In this document: positions 10,019 through 21,064 of the stretch, piece after piece
Numbering within the stretch: position 1 is the first letter of the stretch
How the letters are laid out: each line of letters begins with the position of its first letter
The notes under the pieces: model-generated
What the model saw: the letters and a program-made list of their open reading frames with translations, nothing else
The model's database searches: none
Told to the model about the DNA's origin: nothing
Translations under genes and position numbers: made by a program
Source: Pseudoalteromonas piratica
GTDB taxonomy: Bacteria > Pseudomonadota > Gammaproteobacteria > Enterobacterales > Alteromonadaceae
Assembly (NCBI RefSeq): GCF_000788395.1
Contig: NZ_CP009888.1
Span: 496,001-560,000 of the forward strand
DNA length: 64,000 nucleotides
Direction of reading: 5' to 3'

Positions 10019-10765
10019 TTATTCTAACCCGTATTTGGCTAAAATTTTATGTTGCTTTGTTTGATATTCACTACTGCGAAAAATGCGTTCAAATTGCTCT
10101 AACTGTGCTTGATTTAGTGAGCGTTTACTAAATGCATAATATACATCTGTGCTATTAATTACAAAATCATCAATATAGATATGAGAAAAGCTTGGGTTAA
10201 ATGTTTTTTGATAAATTAAGTTGCCCTTTTCTTCCAAAAATCCGCTTATCTTTTTATGCGCTAGCAGATCAAGCTTGGTTTTATTGTCTACTACAGTAAT
10301 AAAATGTTCAGGGTTAGATTGCAGCAACTTTTCAAACGTTTCGCCATAATACGCGCCGCGATGAACCGCCACAGGGGCTGGCAGTGATAATAAATCCTCT
10401 AGCGAATTAATTGTAAAAGCATTCTCTCGATTCATGGCCAAAACAATGGTTTCTTGCCTTTGCGGACCAATAAAATAAAAGTACTTTTCGCGTTCTGCTG
10501 TTTTTGAAACGCTTAGCATTAAATCAATTAAACCTGCCTTTAATCCACCTAATGCTCTTGCCCATGGCAGCTCAACAAAGCGATAGCTGCAATCAGTATT
10601 TGCGAGAAGTGCCTTGGCAAAATCAACATCAAGTCCATGCCACCTTGCAGGTTCACCGGCCTGATTTTCAACACCATATCGCTCGTAGCGTATAGTAATT
10701 TCACAACCAAAAGTAACCTGTGAAAAAAACAAAGAAACGATTAAAACAGTTTTTCTAAACAACAA
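10019..10765 (-). CDS. Periplasmic solute-binding family 3-like protein
   Basis: 248 residues with a signal peptide (about residues 1-20, ending TFGC) and a type 3 solute-binding fold resembling amino-acid-binding proteins: GLDVDFAKALLANTDCSY, LPWARALGGLKAGLIDLMLS, then KTAEREKYFYF. The start appears to be a TTG at 10765 or the adjacent TTG; there is no upstream ATG that keeps the signal peptide. No permease or ATPase genes are adjacent, so it may be an orphan binding protein. It is divergent from uvrA. Confidence 0.85.
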   Translation of the reverse strand: MLFRKTVLIVSLFFSQVTFGCEITIRYERYGVENQAGEPARWHGLDVDFAKALLANTDCSYRFVELPWARALGGLKAGLIDLMLSVSKTAEREKYFYFIGPQRQETIVLAMNRENAFTINSLEDLLSLPAPVAVHRGAYYGETFEKLLQSNPEHFITVVDNKTKLDLLAHKKISGFLEEKGNLIYQKTFNPSFSHIYIDDFVINSTDVYYAFSKRSLNQAQLEQFERIFRSSEYQTKQHKILAKYGLE

Positions 10766-10836
10766 AGGTGATCCAAAAACAGAACTTTAGCTTAACTAAG
10801 TTTAGTTACATATCGAAAGAAATACAGTTCATATAA

Positions 10837-10856
10837 GGCTGTATATTTATACAATA
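10837..10856. promoter_or_regulatory. Probable LexA (SOS) box upstream of uvrA
   Basis: The 20-base site matches the gammaproteobacterial SOS consensus (core CTGT-N8-ACAG) at about 16 of 20 positions, with CTGT at 10839 and ACAA at 10851. It lies about 50 bp before the uvrA ATG. It could also influence the divergent gene set that ends in ssb. Confidence 0.75.
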
Positions 10857-10907
10857 TAATGCAATACTAAACGCAGTATTGCTGTTCGCTATAACGATAG
10901 GAAAAGA

Positions 10908-13727
10908 ATGGAACATATCGAGGTTCGCGGCGCTCGCACGCACAACTTAAAAAACATTAACTTAACCATTCCTCGTGATAAGCTGATTGTTATTACAGGT
11001 TTATCTGGTTCTGGTAAGTCATCATTGGCATTTGATACCTTGTATGCAGAAGGTCAACGCCGCTATGTTGAGTCGCTTTCTGCGTATGCGCGTCAATTTT
11101 TATCGTTAATGGAAAAGCCTGACGTTGATCATATTGAAGGTTTATCGCCTGCCATTTCGATCGAGCAAAAATCAACCTCACATAACCCTCGTTCTACCGT
11201 AGGTACCATTACTGAAATATACGATTACTTGAGATTGTTATTTGCACGTGTTGGTGAACCGCGTTGTCCAACCCATGACTTACCACTCGCAGCACAAACA
11301 ATTAGTCAAATGGTCGACCAAGTATTGGCATTACCTGAAGGCACTAAAGTCATGCTGCTCGCCCCCGTAGTAAAAGAGCGTAAAGGTGAGCACATAAAGC
11401 TACTTGAAAACTTAGCAGCTCAGGGGTTCATTCGAGCACGAATCGACGGTGAAGTATGCGATCTTTCTGATCCTCCTACATTAGAATTGCACAAAAAGCA
11501 CACCATTGAAGTCGTTGTTGACCGAATTAAAGTAAAAGATGGTTTGCAGCTTCGTTTAGCTGAATCATTTGAGCAAGCGCTTGAACTTTCCAACGGTGTT
11601 GCGCAAATCGCTTACATGGATGAGCCAGAAAAAGACGAGATTATATTTTCTGCTAACTTTGCCTGCCCTAGCTGTGGTTATGCGATGACCGAGTTAGAGC
11701 CGCGTTTATTCTCATTTAACAACCCTGCAGGTGCCTGTCAGAGCTGTGATGGTTTAGGTATTCGCCAGTATTTTGATCCAAATCGTGTAGTACAAAATCC
11801 CGAGCTTAGCCTTGCTGGCGGTGCAATTCGCGGTTGGGATAAACGGAGTTTTTACTATTTCCAAATGTTACAAGCAGTAGCAAATCATTATGGATTTGAC
11901 GTAGAAACCCCTTTTGAAAAGTTGCCTGCTGATGCACAAAAAGTGGTTTTAAATGGCTCTGGCCGCACCCAAATTGAATTCCAATACCGTAATGATCGCG
12001 GCGATGTTGTGGTGCGCAATCATGTATTTGAGGGTGTGCTTAATAATATGGCACGTCGCTATAAAGAAACCGAATCTAACTCGGTACGTGAAGAGCTAGC
12101 TAAATATCAAACTAATCAAGACTGCCCGAGTTGTAGTGGCTCGCGCTTGCGCGAAGAAGCGCGGAATGTCTTTGTTGGCACCACCAATCTACCGCAAGTT
12201 ACAAAAATGAGCATTGGTGAAGCACAGCAATTCTTTAGTGAAATAAGTTTTAGCGGACAAAAAGCCAAAATCGCCGAAAAGATCTTAAAAGAAATCAGCG
12301 ATCGTTTATCCTTCTTAGTGAATGTAGGGCTTAATTATTTATCTTTAGAGCGCAGTGCCGAAACCCTTTCAGGTGGTGAAGCACAGCGCATTCGATTAGC
12401 AAGTCAAATTGGCGCTGGCCTAGTTGGCGTAATGTATGTGTTAGATGAACCTTCTATCGGTTTACACCAGCGCGATAATGACAGATTGCTCGCCACACTA
12501 ACGCACTTACGTGATTTAGGTAACACTGTGATTGTGGTTGAGCATGACGAAGATGCAATTCGTGCCGCAGATCATATTATTGATATTGGTCCTGGTGCAG
12601 GCGTGCATGGCGGCCAAGTTATTGCTGAAGGTACACGTGACGATATTATTAACTGCGCAGAGTCGGTAACTGGCCAATATCTTTCGGGCACAAAAGCAAT
12701 TGAAGTCCCCGCTACACGCCATCAACCACAAGATAAATGGTTAGAACTGAAAGGCGCTACCGGTAATAACCTAAAAAGTGTCGACCTTTCAATTCCATTT
12801 GGCTTAATGACGTGTGTTACTGGCGTTTCAGGCTCAGGTAAATCAACCTTAATTAACGATACCCTATTCAAAGTGGCTCATACTGAACTTAATGGCGCAA
12901 CGACTGCAGAAGCTGCACCATACAAGTCAATTACTGGTATGGATTTATTCGATAAAGTCATCGATATTGATCAAAGCCCTATTGGACGTACACCACGTTC
13001 AAACCCTGCTACGTACACAGGTATTTTTACTGCTATTCGCGAACTATTCTCGGGCACGCAAGAAGCCCGCTCTAGAGGATATAAACCAGGGCGCTTTAGC
13101 TTTAATGTTAAAGGTGGACGCTGTGAAGCGTGTCAGGGCGATGGTGTAATTAAAGTTGAAATGCACTTTTTGCCCGATGTATACGTGCCATGTGATGTGT
13201 GTACTGGTAAACGCTACAACCGTGAAACATTAGAAGTACTCTACAAAGGTAAAAACATTCACCAAGTGCTAGATATGACGGTGGAAGATGCCCGTGAGTT
13301 CTTTGACAAAATTCCAGCTATTGCACGTAAGTTACAAACACTGATGGATGTTGGCTTGAGTTATATTCGCTTAGGGCAATCAGCAACTACTTTGTCTGGT
13401 GGTGAAGCTCAACGCGTTAAATTAGCCCGCGAACTATCAAAACGTGATACCGGAAAAACTTTATATATCCTTGATGAACCAACAACGGGCTTACACTTTG
13501 CTGATATTCAACAACTATTGGTTGTGTTGCATCGCCTGCGTGATCACGGTAATACCATTGTGGTGATTGAGCACAACCTTGATGTAATCAAAACTGCAGA
13601 CTGGATCGTTGATTTAGGTCCTGAAGGTGGTTCAGGCGGTGGTGAAATCTTAGTGGCGGGTACGCCTGAGCAAGTTGCTAAACACCCAGTCTCTCACACT
13701 GGCCGTTACCTTAAAGGAATGTTATAA
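10908..13727 (+). CDS. uvrA: Excinuclease ABC subunit A, UvrA
   Basis: 939-residue DNA-damage recognition ATPase of nucleotide excision repair, which loads UvrB onto lesions. Two ABC modules are present: Walker A motifs GLSGSGKSS (about residues 31-39) and GVSGSGKST (about 640-648), and signature motifs [13 protein letters not shown] and [13 protein letters not shown]. Zinc-finger cysteines are CPSCGY, CQSCDG and CEACQGDG. Length and order match the family. The LexA-type box upstream indicates SOS induction. Confidence 0.99.
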   Translation: MEHIEVRGARTHNLKNINLTIPRDKLIVITGLSGSGKSSLAFDTLYAEGQRRYVESLSAYARQFLSLMEKPDVDHIEGLSPAISIEQKSTSHNPRSTVGTITEIYDYLRLLFARVGEPRCPTHDLPLAAQTISQMVDQVLALPEGTKVMLLAPVVKERKGEHIKLLENLAAQGFIRARIDGEVCDLSDPPTLELHKKHTIEVVVDRIKVKDGLQLRLAESFEQALELSNGVAQIAYMDEPEKDEIIFSANFACPSCGYAMTELEPRLFSFNNPAGACQSCDGLGIRQYFDPNRVVQNPELSLAGGAIRGWDKRSFYYFQMLQAVANHYGFDVETPFEKLPADAQKVVLNGSGRTQIEFQYRNDRGDVVVRNHVFEGVLNNMARRYKETESNSVREELAKYQTNQDCPSCSGSRLREEARNVFVGTTNLPQVTKMSIGEAQQFFSEISFSGQKAKIAEKILKEISDRLSFLVNVGLNYLSLERSAETLSGGEAQRIRLASQIGAGLVGVMYVLDEPSIGLHQRDNDRLLATLTHLRDLGNTVIVVEHDEDAIRAADHIIDIGPGAGVHGGQVIAEGTRDDIINCAESVTGQYLSGTKAIEVPATRHQPQDKWLELKGATGNNLKSVDLSIPFGLMTCVTGVSGSGKSTLINDTLFKVAHTELNGATTAEAAPYKSITGMDLFDKVIDIDQSPIGRTPRSNPATYTGIFTAIRELFSGTQEARSRGYKPGRFSFNVKGGRCEACQGDGVIKVEMHFLPDVYVPCDVCTGKRYNRETLEVLYKGKNIHQVLDMTVEDAREFFDKIPAIARKLQTLMDVGLSYIRLGQSATTLSGGEAQRVKLARELSKRDTGKTLYILDEPTTGLHFADIQQLLVVLHRLRDHGNTIVVIEHNLDVIKTADWIVDLGPEGGSGGGEILVAGTPEQVAKHPVSHTGRYLKGML

Positions 13728-13755
13728 ATAGCTAAAAATCATTCGTGACAACACA

Positions 13756-14682
13756 ATGGAACTGATTAGTCAAAACCAGCCAAAGCTTAAACAAATTCAG
13801 TTAAAGATTGCCAACTTATGGCAATCTTTAACTACTGCCGAAAAGCTTTATAGTGGCGCGCTTTTGCTTCTAGCATTACCGTTTGGCGGTCTGCAAGTTG
13901 CGGCGTTTTTCACATTAATAGGCTTAACCTTAGAGTTCTGGCCTCGTTTTGCGAGAGCATGGGACAGTTTAGCGGGCAAAGCCTTTATACTTTTGTTTTA
14001 CGCAACAATCACTAATTTTGCGCTCGCTTTAAGTGCCGCTGTCGTGAATGAAGTAACCGGTGTTTCAGCAAACCATTTCAACTATACACACAACTTTGCC
14101 CTGCTATTAATTTTACCTGTTTGGGTGATTGGTATTAGTTTGGCTGCACTTTTGTTATTTCAAATAGCGATGCCTTTTTACTTGTTCTTGCTGCTTGTTT
14201 TAAAACCTTTTGGTATTAAATTAGTGCGTCTATTTTCAAAAAGCGAACACCCTTTATTCACGAATAGCATACGCTTTGTCGCAAGTTTCGCTGTTATTTT
14301 TCAGCTAATGGCTTTATTAGATGGCGAACAGCAAATAAACAAAGCGCTCGCTGCTGTAGACTCAGAACAACCGACTCAATTACCAACTGAACAAGAAAAA
14401 CCTATCGAGCAGCAACAAGATAATGCCAAAGATGACGTCTCTGGCGTAATTAATATTAACTTTACCGGACACAGCAGTATTGTTAAAAGTTTGATTGCAC
14501 AATTCGCATACAACTTTGAAGCTGATATTTATTCTCGCTGTAAGCACCCAGAGGGAACACGCAGCATCGAGTTAAACGACTACGAGGTTTTACATATTAA
14601 TAAAGCTGAAGATACGTTTTACGGCTTCCAGTTTACGGTTCAACAATGTGTTTCCCCCGCATTTCCAATGGAAGCAAATTAA
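13756..14682 (+). CDS. Unknown multi-spanning membrane protein downstream of uvrA
   Basis: I do not recognise this 308-residue protein. It has about five hydrophobic segments between residues 30 and 200 (for example around GALLLLALPFGGLQVAAFF and FALLLILPVWVIGISLAALL). A polar Gln/Glu-rich linker (about 205-225) and a soluble C-terminal part of about 80 residues with two cysteines follow. It starts 28 bp after uvrA in the same direction, so it is probably in that operon. Codons 15-26 are built into a perfect 15-bp inverted repeat. Confidence 0.75.
   Translation: MELISQNQPKLKQIQLKIANLWQSLTTAEKLYSGALLLLALPFGGLQVAAFFTLIGLTLEFWPRFARAWDSLAGKAFILLFYATITNFALALSAAVVNEVTGVSANHFNYTHNFALLLILPVWVIGISLAALLLFQIAMPFYLFLLLVLKPFGIKLVRLFSKSEHPLFTNSIRFVASFAVIFQLMALLDGEQQINKALAAVDSEQPTQLPTEQEKPIEQQQDNAKDDVSGVININFTGHSSIVKSLIAQFAYNFEADIYSRCKHPEGTRSIELNDYEVLHINKAEDTFYGFQFTVQQCVSPAFPMEAN
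13799..13833. repeat. Perfect 15-bp inverted repeat within the start of the membrane-protein gene
   Basis: Bases 13799-13813 pair perfectly with 13819-13833 across a 5-base loop. No T-run follows, so this is not a classical terminator. It lies about 45 bases inside the coding sequence downstream of uvrA and would form a very stable mRNA hairpin. Confidence 0.8.
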
Positions 14683-14683
14683 T

Positions 14684-15073
14684 TTACTTTAAGTGTTGCG
14701 TTAAATCGTGTCGCTCTTGATCGCAAAGTGGCACTGATTGTTTTTTCGCAAAGTCATATCGCACCATGGTGGCATGCCCAACCGCACACAACTCATTATG
14801 CTGATACACTTCTTGGTAGATGACAAATGATGCATTACCAATACGGCTAATACTCGAATTTATGGTAATTTCTTGACCATAGAATAACTCGCCTTTGAAC
14901 TCGACTTCTATTTTGGCAACGATTAGCTTCCAATTGTTGCAATCAAGGTCCGGTGTAAAAAAACGAAAAAAAGGGGTACGAGCGGCTTCAAACCAAACCG
15001 GTAGCGCAGTATTATTAATATGTCCTAGCGCATCTGTTTCGCTAAAGCGCGGCATAAGTGTTTCACTAAACAT
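14684..15073 (-). CDS. YbgC/FadM-like hotdog acyl-CoA thioesterase
   Basis: 129-residue protein of the 4-hydroxybenzoyl-CoA thioesterase family. RFSETDALGHINNTALPVWF carries the Asp and His-Asn-Asn pattern of the family active site (typical form D-x-x-G-H-x-N-N). It probably hydrolyses acyl-CoA thioesters in the cytoplasm; the chain length is not predictable. It is convergent with the unknown membrane-protein gene, with one base between stops. Confidence 0.9.
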   Translation of the reverse strand: MFSETLMPRFSETDALGHINNTALPVWFEAARTPFFRFFTPDLDCNNWKLIVAKIEVEFKGELFYGQEITINSSISRIGNASFVIYQEVYQHNELCAVGHATMVRYDFAKKQSVPLCDQERHDLTQHLK

Positions 15074-15155
15074 AAGTATTGAGCTTCATAAACTAAATCA
15101 GATGCTCACTATAGTTATGTTTATTCACAATTAAAACAATAATAAAAGGTCACCA

Positions 15156-15851
15156 ATGCAGGATTTTATTCGGGTTTATGACAACGTATTAAGTAAAGAG
15201 TTTTGTGATGATTTCATCACGAAATTTAATAACAGCCCATTCTTGGCACAGGGTACAACCAGTGGGGGGGTTGATCTTAGTAAAAAGAACAGCCAAGATT
15301 TATACCTCAATCAACACGCTGAATATCAACCTGAACTTCAACATATTCTTCAAAGCACCACGGAAAAAATATTTGAGTATTTTGAAGAGCACTTTTTTGC
15401 ATTAATTGGCGCATTTGGTTTAAAAGTGTACCACCCAAAAACTAAACAACCCGTCGACTTAACTGTTGAAAATTTTGAAGAAGTTGGCAAGCCTCAATTA
15501 CCCGTTCTGGTGCAACAGCTTTTTCGTCTAGGTCAAATCCAGGCGCAGAAATATACAGCTGGAGAAGGCGGCTACCCATATTGGCATAGTGAGGTTTATC
15601 CGCAAAAGGGGCATAACGATAGTTTGCACCGTATTTTATTGTTTATGTTTTATTTAAACGATGTAGAAGAAGGTGGCGAGACAGAATTCTATTATCAAGA
15701 CAAGAAAATAAAGCCTAAACAAGGTTCAATGGTGATTGCACCTGCATATTTTACCCACACTCATAGAGGCTGTATTCCGGTTTCAAATGACAAATACATT
15801 GTCACATCGTGGGTATTATTTAACACTGCAGAGCAAATTTATGGTGCCTAA
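15156..15851 (+). CDS. 2OG-Fe(II) oxygenase (prolyl 4-hydroxylase-like)
   Basis: 231-residue dioxygenase of the P4Hc type. The iron ligands read as H-x-E in YWHSEVYP (about residue 146) and the distal His in THTHRGC, with Lys in NDKYIVTSW as candidate 2-oxoglutarate binder. MFYLNDVEEGGETEFY matches the jellyroll core of the family. It probably hydroxylates a protein or small molecule; the substrate is unknown. It is a single gene facing the envZ terminus. Confidence 0.88.
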   Translation: MQDFIRVYDNVLSKEFCDDFITKFNNSPFLAQGTTSGGVDLSKKNSQDLYLNQHAEYQPELQHILQSTTEKIFEYFEEHFFALIGAFGLKVYHPKTKQPVDLTVENFEEVGKPQLPVLVQQLFRLGQIQAQKYTAGEGGYPYWHSEVYPQKGHNDSLHRILLFMFYLNDVEEGGETEFYYQDKKIKPKQGSMVIAPAYFTHTHRGCIPVSNDKYIVTSWVLFNTAEQIYGA

Positions 15852-15886
15852 CAAACCTGATATAAAAATTATGTCATCAGGCACCA
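15842..15886. terminator. Possible convergent terminator after the oxygenase gene
   Basis: Two overlapping inverted repeats share a right arm: 15842-15849 with 15879-15886, and 15856-15861 with 15876-15881. They are mutually exclusive. There is no T-run, so the terminator function is tentative. Confidence 0.3.
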
Positions 15887-15893
15887 CTAGAGG

Positions 15894-17201
15894 TTAGCTA
15901 CTAAGATGGATGCGCAAGCTAACCTTTGCCTCTAAGCCCCCTTCAGCGCGGTTGCGCAGTGACACTTTACCCTGATGCATATCGACAATACGCTTGATAA
16001 TCGCTAGCCCTAAGCCACTTCCTTCGCTCCCTCGTGCTTGGTCACCTTGAGTAAATGGCTGGAACACTCGCTCTAATTCATGCTCAGGTATGCCCGGTCC
16101 TTTATCTTGCACAAGAATTTCGACAAATTCTTTATTTGCAGAAAACTGAGTGATAACCGAGACATCTTCTTCACTGTAACGTAGCGCATTTTCAATCATA
16201 TTAGTTATTACACGTTTCATCGCTACATGACTAATAGGAATATTTGGTAACGCTTCATTAGCATTAAAGTTAATTTCTCGTCCTTGCTTTTGTTCTGAAG
16301 CAACCACTTCGGATACCAATGCGTTAATATCATCCGGCGCTAAATCACTTAATTTATGATTGCGAAGATATTCAATAAACTGATCTATGATCGCATTCAT
16401 ATCTTCAATGTCGGTGATGATACCTTCACGCAAATAGTCTTCATCTTCAGACATCATCTCAGTCGCAAGGCGAATACGTGTCAACGGGGTGCGTAAGTCA
16501 TGGGAAACGCCTGCCATTAACAATCGACGGTCTTCTTCTACCGCAGCAAGGCCTCGTGACATTTGATTAAATGCCCGTGTTACTTCAATCATTTCTATCG
16601 AGCCTTGTTCAGGTAACTGGCTCGAATAGTCGCCCACCTCTACTTTACTGGCGGCCTTTTGCATGGCTTTTAATGGGCGGTTAAGGTGGCTTGCAAATAA
16701 CCACCCACCAAGCACACTTAAAACACCAATAAAGGCTAGATAAAACGTCAGAACTTTAACGTTTGCTTCTTGATAACCAACTAAAGGAACTTTGACCCAA
16801 TAGCCGGGGGCTTGAGGGGGTTCAATCCAATACACAAGAATATCAGTTTGACTGATGCGTACGCGAGCTTCACCTTGCAAATACTCTGACATAACGCGCG
16901 AAAGATAAGGGTATTCACTGGCTTGCTCTAAGCCGTTTCGCATCGCTTCACGTTCACTCATGACCTCAACGCCTGTCGCTAAATAAAACTTTTCAGCCAC
17001 ATCATGAGGCATCTCCACACCATCGTTATGCCCAATAAAAACAGTACGCACCTGTTTAGCCAGCATCAGGTTCACTTGTTCGATAGAAGGTTTTACAACG
17101 TAAAGAGTTACCGAGATATAAGAAACAATTTGATTTATGAGCAGCAGTGCACCTACCAAGAAGACGGTCTGGCCAAATGCACTACGTGGAAAAATACGCA
17201 T
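15894..17201 (-). CDS. envZ: Osmolarity sensor histidine kinase EnvZ
   Basis: 435-residue inner-membrane kinase. Two helices (about residues 10-36 and 150-170) flank a periplasmic domain, followed by HAMP, a dimerisation domain with phospho-accepting His234 in [14 protein letters not shown], and a HATPase domain with N box ([10 protein letters not shown]) and G boxes ([15 protein letters not shown]). It phosphorylates OmpR, whose gene ends 19 bp upstream on the same strand. Confidence 0.97.
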   Translation of the reverse strand: MRIFPRSAFGQTVFLVGALLLINQIVSYISVTLYVVKPSIEQVNLMLAKQVRTVFIGHNDGVEMPHDVAEKFYLATGVEVMSEREAMRNGLEQASEYPYLSRVMSEYLQGEARVRISQTDILVYWIEPPQAPGYWVKVPLVGYQEANVKVLTFYLAFIGVLSVLGGWLFASHLNRPLKAMQKAASKVEVGDYSSQLPEQGSIEMIEVTRAFNQMSRGLAAVEEDRRLLMAGVSHDLRTPLTRIRLATEMMSEDEDYLREGIITDIEDMNAIIDQFIEYLRNHKLSDLAPDDINALVSEVVASEQKQGREINFNANEALPNIPISHVAMKRVITNMIENALRYSEEDVSVITQFSANKEFVEILVQDKGPGIPEHELERVFQPFTQGDQARGSEGSGLGLAIIKRIVDMHQGKVSLRNRAEGGLEAKVSLRIHLSS

Positions 17202-17220
17202 AATCTAGGCTTTTTATGTC

Positions 17221-17940
17221 CTATTCTTTGCCATCAGGCACAAATACATAGCCTAAGCCCCACACTGTTTGTATATAGCGAGGGTTTGCCGCATCTTCTT
17301 CAATCATGCGTCGTAAACGGGATACTTGCACGTCAATGCTTCGCTCTAACGCACTGTAGTCGCGACCTCGCGCTAAATTCATTAATTTATCTCGACTTAG
17401 TGGCTCACGTGGATGTGACACTAATGCCTTTAGAACAGCAAATTCACCACTTGTAAGCGATATAGTTTCATCACCTTTCGTCATTTCTCGCGTAGCCAAA
17501 TTGAGTGAGAACTGGCCAAAACGAATTTCATTTTCTTCTGCCGCAGGCGCACCAGGTACATCACTTGCTCTTCGACGTAAAATAGCTTTGATACGCGCAA
17601 GTAACTCTCGAGGATTAAAGGGTTTAGGGATATAGTCATCAGCACCAAGTTCTAAACCAATAATGCGGTCTACCTCATCACCTTTTGCCGTTAGCATTAC
17701 AATGGGAATGTCATTCTCTTTTTGACGTAAACGACGACAAATAGAAAGACCATCTTCGCCAGGTAACATCAAGTCTAATACCATTAAATGAAAGTTTTCT
17801 CGTTCTAATAAGCGATCCATTTGCTCCGAGTTTGCCGCAGAGCGCACAATAAAGCCCTGCTCAACTAAATAGCGCTCTAATAAACTACGTAAACGCATGT
17901 CATCATCGACTACCAGTATTTTTGTTGTTTCTTGTCCCAT
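17221..17940 (-). CDS. ompR: Response regulator OmpR
   Basis: 239-residue DNA-binding response regulator. The receiver has DDD at residues 12-14, phospho-acceptor Asp56 in VLDLMLPGEDG and Lys in YIPKPFNPRELLARI. The C-terminal winged helix is of the OmpR type (SGEFAVLKALVSHPREPLSR, then DVQVSRLRRMIEEDAANPRYIQ). With EnvZ it controls porin and envelope genes in response to osmolarity. It follows greB on the same strand, 99 bp later. Confidence 0.98.
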   Translation of the reverse strand: MGQETTKILVVDDDMRLRSLLERYLVEQGFIVRSAANSEQMDRLLERENFHLMVLDLMLPGEDGLSICRRLRQKENDIPIVMLTAKGDEVDRIIGLELGADDYIPKPFNPRELLARIKAILRRRASDVPGAPAAEENEIRFGQFSLNLATREMTKGDETISLTSGEFAVLKALVSHPREPLSRDKLMNLARGRDYSALERSIDVQVSRLRRMIEEDAANPRYIQTVWGLGYVFVPDGKE

Positions 17941-18039
17941 GATTTCATTCTTCTGTTATTTTTCTTTGGCTATATGCCTACTATAAATAATTTTTGTCAA
18001 ATTAGGCAAAATAAGAGTGTTACTAGGTATTACAAACTC

Positions 18040-18549
18040 TTACTGAGCCACATCGTAATGAATAGAATTAATAAAAAAGAGTGTTACGCCTTCAGCATTA
18101 TTGAACTCGAATTCATCGTCTTGCTGTTTACCTAGCATCGCCCGTGCAAATGGTGAATCAATACTGATCTTCCCCTGACTTACATCAAACTCATCAGGAC
18201 CAACGAGTTGGTAGTTAAACACCTCACCCTCTTCATTTTCTACTTCTACATGTGCGCCAAAAAAAACTTTACCTGCTTGTTCAGCTTTTGGGTAAACAAT
18301 ATTTAATTGCTCAAGACGTTTTGTTAAAAAGCGTACTCGGCGGTCAATCTCGCGAAGTCGCTTTTTTCCATAAATATATTCCGCATTTTCTGAGCGATCA
18401 CCTAGCGCTGCTGCTTCGGATACAGCTTGAGTCACTCTGGGGCGTTCTTCTTTCCACAAATAACGTAGCTCTCTTTCTAGTTCATCATAGCCGCTACGTG
18501 TAATATAATTAGAACGCTTAGGAAATGTCTGCTTGGGTGGTTTTCTCAT
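18040..18549 (-). CDS. greB: Transcription elongation factor GreB
   Basis: Factor that stimulates RNA polymerase to cleave backtracked RNA. GreB rather than GreA is indicated by YLWKEERPRVTQAVSEAAAL, the coiled-coil tip GDRSENAEYIYGKKRLREID, and VFFGAHVEVENEEG. With the ATG at 18549 the protein has 169 residues, slightly longer than the usual 158; a GTG at 18570 would add seven. It lies in the ompR-envZ direction and is divergent from tex, unlike E. coli where greB and the tex homologue are co-directional. Confidence 0.95.
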   Translation of the reverse strand: MRKPPKQTFPKRSNYITRSGYDELERELRYLWKEERPRVTQAVSEAAALGDRSENAEYIYGKKRLREIDRRVRFLTKRLEQLNIVYPKAEQAGKVFFGAHVEVENEEGEVFNYQLVGPDEFDVSQGKISIDSPFARAMLGKQQDDEFEFNNAEGVTLFFINSIHYDVAQ

Positions 18550-18702
18550 AGTTAAATAACTAGGTATCACAATTTATTTGTCGCTTATGATTGAAAAATT
18601 TATGTTTAGATACAAGATCTATAGGCAATATTTATAAAACTATTTTCTGGTGTGGTCTCTCAACCCATAAACCACCCGTATTTACCGATTTAAAGGTTTT
18701 TA

Positions 18703-20997
18703 ATGAACGCTATTGCTAATCAATTAGCTCATGAGCTAAATGCTTCAGTGCAGCAAGTAACTGCTGCAACACAATTATTAGATGATGGTGCAACCGTGCC
18801 ATTTATAGCCCGCTACAGAAAAGAAGTCACTGGCGGTTTAGATGATGGCCAACTGCGTTTATTAGAACAGCGTCTTGGTTATTTACGAGAACTAGAAGAA
18901 CGTCGTTCGTTTATTTTAAAAACGATTGATGAGCAGGATAAACTGACCACCGAGCTAAAAGCCGACATCAACAATGCCACCAGCAAAACAGAATTAGAAG
19001 ACTTATACCTGCCATATAAACCAAAGCGCCGAACTAAAGGTCAAATAGCCATAGAGGCTGGTTTAGCACCATTAGCAGATCTACTATTAGATAACCCAAC
19101 GCTTGATCCTGACATCACAGCTAATGACTTTATTAACCCTGAAAAAGGCATTGAAGACAGCAAAGCAGCCCTTGATGGTGCTAAATTTATTTTAATGGAA
19201 CGCTTTGCCGAGGACGCAAAGCTACTTGCAAAACTAAGAGGCATGCTGCAAAGAAACGGCCATATTGAAAGCAAAGTAATTACCGGTAAAGAAAAAGACG
19301 GTGCAAAATACCAAGATTATTTTGAACACAGTGAAGCACTTAGTCGTATTCCATCTCACCGCGCCCTTGCTATGCTTCGTGCTCGCAATGAGGGCATTAT
19401 CAGCTTAACGATTAACCCAGATCCAAGTTTAGAAGATGGTAATGCTGAATGTGTTCGCATCATTGCAGACCATTATAAGCTCGACGTTTTGGCTAGCCCT
19501 TGGCTTAAACAAGTAGCACAATGGACTTGGAAGATTAAACTCGCACTTCACTTAGAAAATGAATTTCTGGGTAAGATCCGAGAAGTTGCGGAACAAGGTG
19601 CGATTGATGTATTCGCAAAAAACCTTAATGATTTATTAATGGCTGCTCCAGCTGGCGCTAAAACCACATTAGGACTCGATCCAGGCTTGCGAACAGGGTG
19701 TAAAATCGCGGTTGTAGATAAAACCGGTAAACTACTCGACAGTGTCACCATATACCCTCATGCTCCACAAAATCACTGGGATAAATCATTACGTACTCTA
19801 AGCCAACTATGCCGCCAACATAAAGTTGAGCTTATTGCGATTGGTAATGGCACGGCGTCGCGTGAAAGCGATAAGCTCGTGGCTGAGTTGATCAAACAAG
19901 AATCGGATCTTAAGATCAGTAAAATTATGGTAAGTGAAGCGGGGGCATCAGTGTACTCAGCATCCGAAGTAGCCGCCGAAGAATTCCCAAACCTTGATGT
20001 ATCGATTCGCGGCGCAGTATCAATTGCCCGTCGATTACAAGATCCTCTTGCAGAGTTAGTAAAAATTGAACCAAAAGCAATCGGTGTTGGCCAATATCAA
20101 CACGACGTATCACAAAGCCAGTTAGGTCAGAGCCTAACAGCGGTTGTTGAAGATTGTGTAAACGCTGTAGGTGTAGATGTAAACATGGCATCCGCACAGT
20201 TGCTTACTCGTGTGGCAGGCTTAAATAAAACACTCGCTTACAATATCGTTAGTTATCGTGACCAAAACGGTATGTTTAATTCTCGTAAAGAATTGAAAAA
20301 AGTTGAGCGTTTAGGCCCTAAGGCATTTGAGCAATCAGCAGGTTTCTTGCGTATCAATGAAGGAGAAGACCCACTCGATGGTTCTGCAGTACACCCTGAA
20401 GCTTATGAAGTTGTGAAAAGCATTTCTCAGAAAACTGGCGTAGCTGTCGAAGAATTAATTGGTAATTCGACCCTGCTAAAATCGTTAAACCCTAGTGATT
20501 ATGTAACAGATAAGTTCGGTTTACCTACAATTACAGACATTATCGCTGAACTAGATAAACCAGGTCGTGACCCGCGCCCAGAGTTTAAAACAGCAAGCTT
20601 TAAAGAAGGCGTTGAAACAATTGCCGACCTAAAACCAGGTATGCTGTTAGAAGGTGTTGTATCAAATGTTGCTAATTTTGGTGCATTTGTCGATGTTGGC
20701 GTTCATCAAGACGGTTTAGTGCATATTTCATCATTAACTAATAAATTCGTCTCTGACCCTCGAGAAGTCGTAAAAGCAGGTGATATTGTAAAAGTTAAAG
20801 TGCTAGAAGTGGATGTAGAACGTAAACGTATTAGCTTCACTATGCGTTTAGATGAAGAAGTGCGTGCGCAAGCACCAAGCAAAACTAAAGCCAGTAAACC
20901 CACTAAAACCCCAGCAAAAAAAGCGAAACCTCAGCAAAATAACAATGCTGCAATGGGTAACGCATTTGCAGAGGCGTTTGCCAAGCTTAAAAAGTAA
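18703..20997 (+). CDS. tex: Tex family transcription accessory protein (YhgF)
   Basis: 764-residue RNA-binding protein of the Tex/Spt6-like family. The N-terminal helical region opens with [21 protein letters not shown] YqgF-like RNase H fold begins [19 protein letters not shown], followed by helix-hairpin-helix segments (around [20 protein letters not shown]). A C-terminal S1 domain ([19 protein letters not shown]) and a basic Lys-rich tail complete it. Tex affects transcription and RNA metabolism. It ends at a strong terminator and is divergent from greB. Confidence 0.96.
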   Translation: MNAIANQLAHELNASVQQVTAATQLLDDGATVPFIARYRKEVTGGLDDGQLRLLEQRLGYLRELEERRSFILKTIDEQDKLTTELKADINNATSKTELEDLYLPYKPKRRTKGQIAIEAGLAPLADLLLDNPTLDPDITANDFINPEKGIEDSKAALDGAKFILMERFAEDAKLLAKLRGMLQRNGHIESKVITGKEKDGAKYQDYFEHSEALSRIPSHRALAMLRARNEGIISLTINPDPSLEDGNAECVRIIADHYKLDVLASPWLKQVAQWTWKIKLALHLENEFLGKIREVAEQGAIDVFAKNLNDLLMAAPAGAKTTLGLDPGLRTGCKIAVVDKTGKLLDSVTIYPHAPQNHWDKSLRTLSQLCRQHKVELIAIGNGTASRESDKLVAELIKQESDLKISKIMVSEAGASVYSASEVAAEEFPNLDVSIRGAVSIARRLQDPLAELVKIEPKAIGVGQYQHDVSQSQLGQSLTAVVEDCVNAVGVDVNMASAQLLTRVAGLNKTLAYNIVSYRDQNGMFNSRKELKKVERLGPKAFEQSAGFLRINEGEDPLDGSAVHPEAYEVVKSISQKTGVAVEELIGNSTLLKSLNPSDYVTDKFGLPTITDIIAELDKPGRDPRPEFKTASFKEGVETIADLKPGMLLEGVVSNVANFGAFVDVGVHQDGLVHISSLTNKFVSDPREVVKAGDIVKVKVLEVDVERKRISFTMRLDEEVRAQAPSKTKASKPTKTPAKKAKPQQNNNAAMGNAFAEAFAKLKK

Positions 20998-21017
20998 ATT
21001 AGGCTAGTAAAAATAAT

Positions 21018-21044
21018 AAAAAACCGCACTGAGTGCGGTTTTTT
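21018..21044. terminator. Rho-independent terminator after tex
   Basis: A 12-bp stem (21018-21029 with 21033-21044) closes a 3-base loop. An A-run precedes it and a T-run follows, so it can serve both tex and the convergent metalloprotease gene. Confidence 0.9.
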
Positions 21045-21064
21045 GTTTATATCAATAATCTAAT

